This document shows positions 14,736-22,183 of a stretch of DNA of 22,764 bases, one piece after another. Source of the DNA: Bacillota bacterium (GTDB lineage Bacteria; Bacillota_I; Bacilli_A; RF39; UBA660); contig QAMK01000028.1 in NCBI GenBank assembly GCA_003149915.1, positions 1-22,764 on the forward strand, in the 5' to 3' direction. The stretch's first letter is position 1. Every line of letters begins with the position of its first letter. The notes beneath the pieces are model-generated. The model was given only the letters and a program-made list of their open reading frames with translations, did not search any database and was not told the origin of the DNA. Both the position numbers and the translations under genes were made by a program.

Positions 14736-17156
14736 TTAGAACAGCTTCAATACATCTTCAGAAGTCAACTCAGAGCCAGTAGGACGAAGAGTGATGGTAT
14801 CCAGGTCAAGAGTGAACGATGCAGAAATAAACTCAGGATAGTTTACAGCCAGACCATTCAGAATACGAACCATAGTCTCTCTGTCCAATCCGAAAATACG
14901 GGTAGGGCTTACACCGTCACGCTCAATGGAATCATCAAGCAGAGTTTCCAAGGTGAACTGATAATAGTCACCACAGGCTTCAGCAAACTTATACAGGCTG
15001 TACAGGATAACCTTCGCATCAGGAGCATCCCATTCACATCTTACCAAAGAGTTCAGGGTAATGGTTTCTTTGCCGGATGCACTAACTTTTTCATCAGCAT
15101 CGCATTCTGCAAAAATACGAGAAGTACCCAGCGGTGTTTTTGCCATAACGATCTTAAAAGCATCAACGACATTTCTTTTGCCCAGACCCTTCAAGTCATT
15201 CTCCATAACATCGGAGAGCATCATCTTGATGGAATCAGGAGTATAAGAAACACCCTGCTTCAGATTATTAACAAACCAGTTATAAGCCGGTGTATAAACA
15301 AGATTACACAGAATCAATGCCCATGCTGCTTCTTCGGTTGCACCGATTCTGCATACAGCTTCTGCTGCTGCGGTAGGAACGCACTTGGTATACTTGTCGC
15401 CTTCAGCTTTTTTATCAAAGACAACAAGCCCTGCATCCTGAACAAAATTCTTGAATGCATCCTTCTTCTTGTTTGCCACCAGACCGTCACCATCGGACAT
15501 CCAGAAGTCTGCACCGCAGTCATATCTACAGAAAATATCCATCCATTCAGCACGAGCGCCGAAACTAAAGTACCTGTCTAATCCAGTCATTTTTCTTCCC
15601 TCCGAAATCTTATTTCTAATTGAGTTGTATCTTAAACAATGTTCATGTATATCATGGCATTTATGACAGTGAGTACAGTTGTCACCGACCTTTATGCCGT
15701 TCGTCATATCAATGCAATGGCTTTTACATTCCGCTTGACATACACCGCAGCCAATGCAATAGAGCGTTTTTACAATAACGCTTCTGAAAAGGGAGAAGAA
15801 CCTTACATCGTCTTTACTCTTAGTACAATTTAAGAGTAAGAACGAAATGCTTGCGTCGGTTCTTTCGAGCTTGATTTGGTACAACTTATCAAGATATTTG
15901 ATAATGTACAAATCCGGTTCTACCTGATAAAACTCCCCAACCGTTTTTGCCCACATCTCCCAATGGAGCTGTGTTTTATAAACCGTGATAGTAGGCGGGG
16001 TTGAATCAGACTTAACCTCAAAGCAGTCGTGTCCAAAATTGAGTTCTCTGCCAGATTTTCGGGTTCTCCAGTATCCGGAATCAATGAACATTTTCATTTC
16101 TTCTGAACTGTAATTGGTTTTTCCGCTTGTAGAAGCGATCATTTCTAAGTAGTTGTCGATTTCCGTCGGATAACACGTTCTCTTGATATATTCATGTCGT
16201 CCAGACGAGTTCGGACACACAAGACAACCTGCACGAGAATTGCCTTTTTTGTATGCTTCGTTTACGATCAGCCCTCTTGCAAAGATATAGAGGAACAGTT
16301 CTGCGGAGTTCCATTCAAGAATGCCGTGGCAACTTAGCTGACCGCTGTGTTTCTTACCGTCATTTACAGAATCATACTCGCTTCGAGTAAGGCTTTCTTC
16401 TGCTCTAATTCCAGTAAATGCCATGCCGGTAAAATCATGCTTACCTGTAATCTGTCGCAAAAGGTTAATCTGCGGAGAGGTCTTATGCACACTACAGCAC
16501 CATCTGGTTGTAGTAGATGGTGGTCCGAAGATCTTCCAAGTCTGAGAAGGAACCAGCTTTGATTGCGCTCTGTAAAACTCAATTCCTTGTTCTTTGCAAT
16601 ACTGCTCAATTTGTTCTACGACTTTATAGGTGTCAGGGAACTCCATCCTTGTATCACCAAACAAAACAAGGAAATCGTCATGTGGTAATGATCTTTGAAC
16701 CAAGTCAAGTGCGACAACGCTATCTTTGCCACCGCTGAATGCTACATAGAATACATCCACATCGTTCTTGTATTCACGATAGACATTGTAGATTTTTTGG
16801 ATGGTTTCCTGAGTTAGTGTTTCCAGTAAATCTTGGTTTTTCTGAACCATACCTTCAACATCAACAAACTCCAACATCCCGCTATCTGGTTCTGGTTCAT
16901 CCAAAATTACCAGTTCCGGCTGCGTATAAACAGATCCACCTTTGGTTCTTGCCACGGTACGACCTTTATATATGTAGTTGTTTGCTTCAGCCCACATTAA
17001 CGGTGCACTATCATCTTTTGGATAATTCCAATAACGGTCAAATCCAAGAATATCCAGTTCTTTATAATAGACGGGACGGGGTTCCTTACTAAACTTTGAA
17101 ATTTCAGTTGTAAGTACCAGCCCGCCAGTCTCCGTATCCCAAATATATTGGTACAT
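14736..17156 (-). CDS. brxP: BrxP, PAPS-reductase/DndC-like protein with ferredoxin-like cysteines
   Basis: 806 residues in at least three parts. An N-terminal ~125-residue region is unassigned. The adenine-nucleotide alpha-hydrolase (PAPS reductase) core follows: PP-loop SGGKDS (141-146), GDTRMEFPDT (168-176), WCCSVHK (C220, C221), TGIRAEES and AGCLVCP (C311-x2-C314). The CC plus CxxC pattern matches the Fe-S ligands of DndC. A ferredoxin-like stretch follows with C467-x2-C470-x2-C473-x3-C477 and C494-x2-C497-x2-C500, enough for one or two further clusters. The last ~280 residues (from about 523) resemble DUF4007, often found beside such enzymes. The family activates a substrate with ATP; in DndC that leads to sulfur insertion into DNA. 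ATG at 17156 has AGAGG 8 nt upstream. It is the defining gene of type 4 BREX. Confidence 0.92.
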   Translation of the reverse strand: MYQYIWDTETGGLVLTTEISKFSKEPRPVYYKELDILGFDRYWNYPKDDSAPLMWAEANNYIYKGRTVARTKGGSVYTQPELVILDEPEPDSGMLEFVDVEGMVQKNQDLLETLTQETIQKIYNVYREYKNDVDVFYVAFSGGKDSVVALDLVQRSLPHDDFLVLFGDTRMEFPDTYKVVEQIEQYCKEQGIEFYRAQSKLVPSQTWKIFGPPSTTTRWCCSVHKTSPQINLLRQITGKHDFTGMAFTGIRAEESLTRSEYDSVNDGKKHSGQLSCHGILEWNSAELFLYIFARGLIVNEAYKKGNSRAGCLVCPNSSGRHEYIKRTCYPTEIDNYLEMIASTSGKTNYSSEEMKMFIDSGYWRTRKSGRELNFGHDCFEVKSDSTPPTITVYKTQLHWEMWAKTVGEFYQVEPDLYIIKYLDKLYQIKLERTDASISFLLLNCTKSKDDVRFFSLFRSVIVKTLYCIGCGVCQAECKSHCIDMTNGIKVGDNCTHCHKCHDIHEHCLRYNSIRNKISEGRKMTGLDRYFSFGARAEWMDIFCRYDCGADFWMSDGDGLVANKKKDAFKNFVQDAGLVVFDKKAEGDKYTKCVPTAAAEAVCRIGATEEAAWALILCNLVYTPAYNWFVNNLKQGVSYTPDSIKMMLSDVMENDLKGLGKRNVVDAFKIVMAKTPLGTSRIFAECDADEKVSASGKETITLNSLVRCEWDAPDAKVILYSLYKFAEACGDYYQFTLETLLDDSIERDGVSPTRIFGLDRETMVRILNGLAVNYPEFISASFTLDLDTITLRPTGSELTSEDVLKLF

Positions 17157-17169
17157 AATGGTATCCTCT

Positions 17170-20100
17170 TTATTTCTTAAGTGATTGCATTTTAGCTTTC
17201 GCTTCCTGCATAACTTTTTCTATGTCGCTATAACTTCTTCTTTGCTGATAGCCCAAATCAACCAACAGCTGCAAAGCATCTTTCTTACTTTTCCAAGCAG
17301 TATTCTTAGCAAGGACATCTACAATCAGCGTTCTATAGTCAGTAATACCCGAATCCTGTCGAACCATAGCACCGCAACAGTCAGTAGCCGTGTAGCTTGC
17401 GTGAAGCAATCTAAATTTCTTGCTGTACTGTGCCACATAGCTTTCTAGTACGAAGTTATTCCAAGGAATATCGATCGCCGGGAAATGTAGGAACAGGTTG
17501 ATTGTTTTAATCGGTGTGTAAGCGTTTTGAATAAGACTATCCAAAACAGAATCAGTTTGTGCAATATCAAAGTGAATTTGATCTCGGCGAACGAACTCGT
17601 TTTGGTTCACACGCACCATTTCACTATACACAGAATCCCAGTAGATCACGGTGTTTAACTCATTTGCAAATTGTTTGAGTTCATCAACTGTAATACGTTC
17701 GGAACGCTGGCAAAAATCCGAGAAAACTTCAGCCATGCTAATTTCCTCATTTTTATCACTGATGATTGCACCTCTAAATGAAAATCTATCACGCAAAAGG
17801 TATGAAAGCGCATTGCGAAGTCCCCATACAGGATAATCGGGTGTATTCATCAGTACAGACGGGCAATGCTCCTCAATCAGTTGCATCAGTTCTACATCAG
17901 AAATATAGTTACGCTGCAACAAAGCGTGGTTGATCAATTCCACAATCTGCTGAACTTCACTTTCACTAACCGGTAGATTAGGCGCATACAAATATGCTTC
18001 CGATGCAACATTAACAATGCTCGGTGTTGTGACTAAAGTGTTTTTGATTTTGTCCAGCGGGATATGCCAAAGACCATTTTCGATTTCCGAATACGTTACA
18101 GGTAAATGAGATTTCTTCATGTACTCAATAACATCCCTGGTTGGAGCAGGTTCTTTGTTATATCCGAATAGATAGTTATATCTCTTAAAGTAGTTGCGTT
18201 TCCCAGAACTAAACAATATGCTTTCCAGCGAATTCACATTGTAGATGTGCAGCATTTCTGCAAGTTGTTCCTGGAATCGTGTAAACAGACAATCTAGGTA
18301 AATGCAAGATGCACCTTCCTTAAAGGTTTCTGTGATGGTATCATTGATTTCTTCAAGGAGATCTTTTTGCTCTGTTTCGTCCTTTACAAAGATTCGTTCA
18401 TCACGGAGAGTACCAACCTTCATCAAGGTGCGAACAAGGCGTTCATCATCTTCGGTCAATTCTTCTCCAAACATATCACTGTAATACATTCTGAATCGAT
18501 TTCTATCGATTGCCTTTGCGGGTCTAAATCCATCCTCAAAATTCTTTGCAAGAATTGCTGTATATCTTTCTTTGACCTGTGGATCAAGGACAGGAGTAGA
18601 GATAGATGCTATAGTCCTTTTAGCAGGTGTTTCTATTGGCACGGCAGACACAGGAGGAACCACCGGGCTTCTCGTTTCGCTTTTTGCAGTTGCCTTACGG
18701 AAAGCAATAAGTTTGTTCATTGCAGAAACAGGCCGCTTATGCCTTCCGTTGTTTAATTCTGCGAACCGATTGTCCTTCTGCATTTCAAATAAAAGACGTT
18801 CAAGTTCATTTGCATCCTCGATTAGAAGGATGTGTTCTACTGTTATATATGCGTACTCTCGTGCGAATTCAGTGCACTTTTTTATATCAGACAGATACGC
18901 AAGCACTGCCGCACTTTGCATTTGCTGAGATTGTGCCCAGGAAATGAAAGCTCCACGATTCTTTTTTATTTCGTCCTCTTGCTTAGAAATAGCTTTAAGT
19001 GGCACACTCGCAGTGTCACCACTAGAAATAGCTTTGCAATAATCCCAATATTTCGACAGAGCAGCATGATAACGATTATGCTGACTTTCGTTCATCTGAG
19101 CAAACTTTGGATTTGCAAGCAGCTTCATACTGATTTGATACACTTGATTAGCATCAAGAATAAACAATAATTCATTCTCTGAAATACCCAGTTCCACCGC
19201 ATATTGACCGGCAACATTTATCGCAGAAGTATAACTCTGTGCAGAGCGTGCAGCAAGACCAGCGCCAGTTATGAGCCAATTCTCAAATGCCGCTTTTCCT
19301 TCAGCTGCTGAATTGATAACAAGTTTGCTATCATGTGAATTTTTATTTGCTTCAGCCGTTTGTTCGATTGAACAGTCCTCTGTAGGCTCATCAGATGTAA
19401 TGATTACATTTTTCGTCCACCAAGCAGGCTCGCCCTTGGTTGCGCGCCCTCCATCTTCTTTATAATGGAAAACAGCACTATACTGAATGAATCTATCAAA
19501 CACAGACCGCAATCTACGGTCACCAATAATCCAAAGGCACCCGTTATTATTTCTGTGATCCACATAAGGCACACCTAACTCACCAAGCACCTGAACAATG
19601 TAATCCTGAATACCATCAGCAGAAAAATCTTCAGATACAATATTTTCATCTTCCGATTTAGTTACAGTATTAACCTCAATCTCCCCAGACGTCTTGAAGG
19701 ATATTTCAATGTTGTCGTAGTCCATGTTGCACTTGTCCATAAGAATACGAATGGAAGATACAATTTCATCTGGAGAACAATCAATTTCAAGATAAAGGCC
19801 ATCATTTAGTGCGACAGGCTTGCTAAATCTACTCAGTCCAGCAATACCCGTCAATAAAACTTTTCCAACACCAGCAAAACGACAACCAACCATTCCACGA
19901 ATAATGGAAGGATAATCCTCTTGCATAGTACAGATGATCTTTACAAAAGCATCTTCCCAGTCCACAACTTTTTCTTCATCACCAAAATAAGAAATAGTAG
20001 TGGGATTGGCATTAGCAAAATCCACATTGTTATTAGAAAAGTTCCAGATAATAGTTTTGCCATTGTTATCTTCAGGCATAATAGCTTTATCTGTAGCGAC

Positions 20101-20934
20101 AACTTCTATAGTACCCGTGCTGTTTTCAGTGAGAATAATTTCATCGCCAATAACTGATACCGGTGTTTCGTCATGTTGCACAGTCTTTATTTCAGGAGTT
20201 CTATCGGAAGGGATTATGCGCTGAGATTCAATGTGTTCTTTAGAAATAGTTTCATTTCCTTTATTAGATACGGGAACAATTTCAGGTTCCTTGGTCTGCT
20301 GTAAAGAAACTTCACGAAGGAAGGTCATATAATGATCCATGACCTTACGCATTTTCCCAAGTTGACGGAAATACTTAAACTGGAAAATTCGATTTGATTT
20401 TATAGTGTCGATTACGCGCTGAACAACCACGGTATTGGTCGTTTCAAATAATGGTTGAGTAAGGATGTGTTTGCTGATGCAAAAAGTTTCAATATCCTTG
20501 CATGCGATATAAAACTCGGAAAGCTTCGATGAAGAAACTCTTGCCGTTAACCAGGCAAAGAACTTTTCCTGTACATTATATTCTTTTGTTCTTTCATCTT
20601 TTGTCATCGTCTTAGCCTCGCACAGCAATCGATCATACTCATCTTTAGAATTGCGATAAATGTTTACTATTTCATCAAACAGTTTTGTTGAAGGCTTAAA
20701 TACTGTATATCCACAATATGCTGACTCCATGCTTCGTAACTGAAACGAAATTCCGTTTTCATTTCTATAGAATTCATCAATCTCCGTCCCTCTGCAAAGA
20801 GCCATTTTTCTCAAGTCGTGCGATAACCTTTTTACAACATTAGCACGGTTTTCCTCATTTTTCTCTATCGCAAGAAACCCTTCTAAAAGAAGGACAGCTT
20901 CATATTCATTCCAAGGTTGTTGTCGAGTAGTCAT
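17170..20934 (-). CDS. Large multidomain protein of unknown function, first large gene of the BREX operon
   Basis: I do not recognise this ~1254-residue protein as a whole. Visible parts: an N-terminal module (about 5-110; PWNEYEAVLLLEGF, then LRKMALCRGTEIDEFYRNENGISFQL) like those opening many large restriction-associated Clostridia proteins; a linker rich in Glu/Thr/Val; a beta-rich module around WEDAFVKI; a module with YVDHRNNNGCLWIIGD and GGRATKGEPAWWTK (about 455-510); two tandem integrase-N-terminal-like helical repeats (about 548-635 and 660-750); and a long C-terminal region with no motif I can name. No Walker or obvious nuclease motif is clear. The ATG at 20934 has GGAG 9 nt upstream and fits the family-like start; an in-frame ATG at 21015 adds 27 residues but has no ribosome binding site. 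The stop is 13 bp before brxP, so it is co-transcribed and may provide DNA recognition or an effector function. Confidence 0.75.
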   Translation of the reverse strand: MTTRQQPWNEYEAVLLLEGFLAIEKNEENRANVVKRLSHDLRKMALCRGTEIDEFYRNENGISFQLRSMESAYCGYTVFKPSTKLFDEIVNIYRNSKDEYDRLLCEAKTMTKDERTKEYNVQEKFFAWLTARVSSSKLSEFYIACKDIETFCISKHILTQPLFETTNTVVVQRVIDTIKSNRIFQFKYFRQLGKMRKVMDHYMTFLREVSLQQTKEPEIVPVSNKGNETISKEHIESQRIIPSDRTPEIKTVQHDETPVSVIGDEIILTENSTGTIEVVATDKAIMPEDNNGKTIIWNFSNNNVDFANANPTTISYFGDEEKVVDWEDAFVKIICTMQEDYPSIIRGMVGCRFAGVGKVLLTGIAGLSRFSKPVALNDGLYLEIDCSPDEIVSSIRILMDKCNMDYDNIEISFKTSGEIEVNTVTKSEDENIVSEDFSADGIQDYIVQVLGELGVPYVDHRNNNGCLWIIGDRRLRSVFDRFIQYSAVFHYKEDGGRATKGEPAWWTKNVIITSDEPTEDCSIEQTAEANKNSHDSKLVINSAAEGKAAFENWLITGAGLAARSAQSYTSAINVAGQYAVELGISENELLFILDANQVYQISMKLLANPKFAQMNESQHNRYHAALSKYWDYCKAISSGDTASVPLKAISKQEDEIKKNRGAFISWAQSQQMQSAAVLAYLSDIKKCTEFAREYAYITVEHILLIEDANELERLLFEMQKDNRFAELNNGRHKRPVSAMNKLIAFRKATAKSETRSPVVPPVSAVPIETPAKRTIASISTPVLDPQVKERYTAILAKNFEDGFRPAKAIDRNRFRMYYSDMFGEELTEDDERLVRTLMKVGTLRDERIFVKDETEQKDLLEEINDTITETFKEGASCIYLDCLFTRFQEQLAEMLHIYNVNSLESILFSSGKRNYFKRYNYLFGYNKEPAPTRDVIEYMKKSHLPVTYSEIENGLWHIPLDKIKNTLVTTPSIVNVASEAYLYAPNLPVSESEVQQIVELINHALLQRNYISDVELMQLIEEHCPSVLMNTPDYPVWGLRNALSYLLRDRFSFRGAIISDKNEEISMAEVFSDFCQRSERITVDELKQFANELNTVIYWDSVYSEMVRVNQNEFVRRDQIHFDIAQTDSVLDSLIQNAYTPIKTINLFLHFPAIDIPWNNFVLESYVAQYSKKFRLLHASYTATDCCGAMVRQDSGITDYRTLIVDVLAKNTAWKSKKDALQLLVDLGYQQRRSYSDIEKVMQEAKAKMQSLKK

Positions 20935-21041
20935 AGACTTATTCTCCATTGGTGTTGACATCAGCCCTATTTCTGATAGAAAGAGAATATCCAACACTAT
21001 TTGTTGCCATTTCAACTAAATCACTTTAAGTATCTTTACAC

Positions 21042-21245
21042 CTACTGCTCTGTCACTTCCATTAAATCACCTATATCACAATGGAATATTTTGCAAAACC
21101 GCAACATTACTTCCATAGAAACCGGTCGATTGTTATTTAGTTTCGTCATCATATAAGGCGAAATACTCGCCGCTTTTGCAAGATCCTTTTTCGACATCAT
21201 ATTTGATCTCATTAAATACCAAAGCTTATCATACTTTACAGACAT
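21042..21245 (-). CDS. Small Cro/CI-type HTH regulator
   Basis: 67 residues, almost entirely a helix-turn-helix domain of the XRE/YozG-like class: MSKKDLAKAASISPYMMTKL is the HTH, followed by the third helix and the LRFCKIFHCDIGDLMEV tail typical of these minimal repressors. ATG at 21245 is chosen because GGAG lies 8 nt upstream; an ATG six codons earlier overlaps that site. It is the first gene after the minus-strand promoter at 21304-21332, so it probably reports on or represses its own promoter and thus the whole BREX operon. The next start lies about 107 bp on (or 26 bp if the longer start is used). Confidence 0.85.
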   Translation of the reverse strand: MSVKYDKLWYLMRSNMMSKKDLAKAASISPYMMTKLNNNRPVSMEVMLRFCKIFHCDIGDLMEVTEQ

Positions 21246-21303
21246 AATAATTCTCCGTATCAATAAATCTTGACTATCCCTAATGCTTATAATATTTCAT
21301 TTT

Positions 21304-21332
21304 AGTCTACCATGTAATTTTAAATTTCTCAA
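21304..21332 (-). promoter_or_regulatory. Sigma-A-type promoter for the BREX operon
   Basis: On the minus strand, TTGAGA (21332-21327; 5 of 6 to consensus) and TAGACT (21309-21304; 4 of 6) are separated by exactly 17 bp. Transcription would start near 21297, giving a leader of about 50 nt before the regulator ATG at 21245. No other comparably good promoter was seen upstream of the operon. Confidence 0.65.
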
Positions 21333-21348
21333 CAAAAACAACTATATT

Positions 21349-21390
21349 TCGTCATCAAAAACGAAAAGGTGACGATTAAAAACATCACCT
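21349..21390. repeat. Overlapping short inverted repeats, candidate operator
   Basis: Two perfect 6-bp inverted repeats interlock: TCGTCA (21349-21354) with TGACGA (21370-21375), and AGGTGA (21367-21372) with TCACCT (21385-21390). Related copies of the motif occur at 21448-21456 (GTCATCACC) and within TGACGA at 21481-21486. The cluster lies 17-60 bp upstream of the minus-strand -35 box, a position suitable for the small HTH repressor or the WYL regulator. The binding protein is not known. Confidence 0.4.
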
Positions 21391-21479
21391 AATACTATCT
21401 GGGCTATTTTTTGTCACAAGGAGCCTTAAAACCTATTGACGGTTATAGTCATCACCCAATAATTAAGAGAAATCCCATA

Positions 21480-21508
21480 TTGACGAACAAACGTTTGGAC
21501 GCTATACT
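21480..21508 (+). promoter_or_regulatory. Sigma-A-type promoter for the LexA-like/polymerase pair
   Basis: TTGACG (21480-21485; 5 of 6) and TATACT (21503-21508; 5 of 6) with a 17-bp spacer make a near-consensus promoter. Transcription would start near 21515, about 33 nt before the GTG at 21548. The SOS box at 21484-21497 overlaps the -35 box and spacer, so a bound repressor would block RNA polymerase. Confidence 0.8.
21484..21497 (+). promoter_or_regulatory. SOS box (LexA operator), Gram-positive type
   Basis: CGAACAAACGTTTG matches 13 of 14 positions of the Bacillus-type consensus CGAACRNRYGTTYC; only the last base differs. It lies within the promoter at 21480-21508. The gene it controls encodes a LexA-family protein followed by a translesion polymerase, which is the classic SOS arrangement. 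The host LexA and/or the protein encoded at 21548 should bind here. Confidence 0.8.
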
Positions 21509-21517
21509 TCAGTTATA

Positions 21518-21535
21518 ACGGAACTTAAATTCCGT
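21518..21535 (+). repeat. Inverted repeat in the leader of the LexA-like gene
   Basis: ACGGAA (21518-21523) and TTCCGT (21530-21535) form a perfect 6-bp inverted repeat with a 6-nt gap. It falls at the expected transcript 5' end, so it could be a second operator or a small leader hairpin. The core GGAAC-TTAA-ATTCC loosely resembles the SOS box and could be a degenerate auxiliary LexA site. Confidence 0.45.
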
Positions 21536-21547
21536 ATTAGAAAAGAG

Positions 21548-22177
21548 GTGCTTACTATAAAAACACTGAAGGCTGAGTATTTTGTAAAGTTAGAGAAATA
21601 CATCAATGAGTATCAAGAAAAATGTGGCTACTCTCCCTCCATCAATGATATGGTAGGCGATCTCGGGATACCCAAGACAACTGTCCACAGATATTTAACC
21701 CACATGAAAGAGCATGGGATGTTAAACATCAATGGTCGTGGAAAGATTGCTACAAAAGATATGGCAAAAACGAAACGCTCCACCATCAGGCTTCCTGTTC
21801 TTGGTGCTGTTTCCTGTGGTATTCCAAAGTATGCTGAAGAAAATATCGAGGAATATGTGCAGGTTCCCGCTTCTTGGTTTGGTGGTGGCGGCTTTTTTGC
21901 CCTTAGAGCCGATGGTGATTCTATGACAAAAGCAGGCATCGATAATGGCGACTTAGTTATTATCCGCAAGCAAGAATATGCAGAGCCCGGTCAAATCATA
22001 GTAGCCCTCATCGACAACGAGGAGGCAACATTAAAAAGATACCGTCCGAAAGATGACGGACAGCACATTGATCTTGTACCTGAAAACGATAATTATAAGG
22101 TACGGACAGTAGACCTCAGTTGCGAAACCATGATTATTCAGGGCGTTGCAGTGAAGGTATTAAAAGATTTGGAGTGA
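21548..22177 (+). CDS. LexA-family self-cleaving repressor
   Basis: 209 residues from the GTG. A winged HTH (about 27-60; YSPSINDMVGDLGIPKTTVHRYL) is joined to an S24/LexA peptidase domain: cleavage site Cys90-Gly91 in GAVSCGIP (UmuD-like Cys-Gly rather than the Ala-Gly of E. coli LexA), nucleophile S125 in DGDSM and general base K163 in ATLKRY. On DNA damage, RecA filaments would trigger self-cleavage and release the promoter, which carries an SOS box. It precedes the polymerase gene by only a few bases and is probably co-transcribed. The start is odd: AAAGAGGTG looks like the ribosome binding site itself, pointing to ATA at 21557 where an ATG would be expected; otherwise the GTG inside that motif is used. 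It may be an accessory copy rather than the main chromosomal LexA. Confidence 0.88.
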   Translation: MLTIKTLKAEYFVKLEKYINEYQEKCGYSPSINDMVGDLGIPKTTVHRYLTHMKEHGMLNINGRGKIATKDMAKTKRSTIRLPVLGAVSCGIPKYAEENIEEYVQVPASWFGGGGFFALRADGDSMTKAGIDNGDLVIIRKQEYAEPGQIIVALIDNEEATLKRYRPKDDGQHIDLVPENDNYKVRTVDLSCETMIIQGVAVKVLKDLE

Positions 22178-22183
22178 TTGAAC

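Larger units (their letters stand above)
21246..21547. other. Divergent control region between the BREX operon and the SOS gene pair
   Basis: This 302-bp stretch has no gene. It holds a minus-strand promoter (21304-21332), a plus-strand promoter with an SOS box (21480-21508), an inverted repeat in the plus-strand leader (21518-21535) and several short operator-like repeats (21349-21390 and 21437-21456). A second possible plus-strand promoter is TTGACG at 21436-21441 with AATAAT at 21458-21463 (16-bp spacer), overlapping TGAC-N7-GTCA at 21437-21451. The region is AT-rich compared with the flanking genes, as expected for a regulatory region serving both sides. Confidence 0.75.

Noticed and set aside
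14709..15581. Plus-strand open frame of about 290 codons opposite the end of brxP.
   Set aside because: It lies wholly within the confidently identified brxP on the other strand and shows no recognisable domain.
5042..17156. A canonical Dnd phosphorothioation cluster (dndABCDE).
   Set aside because: DndA-like and DndC-like proteins are present, but there is no DndB, DndD or DndE, while PglZ, BrxC and BrxL clearly place the locus in BREX.
21246..21547. CRISPR-like repeats in the intergenic region.
   Set aside because: The repeats are only 6-9 bp, irregularly spaced and inverted; they fit operators, not a CRISPR array. No tRNA or rRNA gene was seen in the window either.
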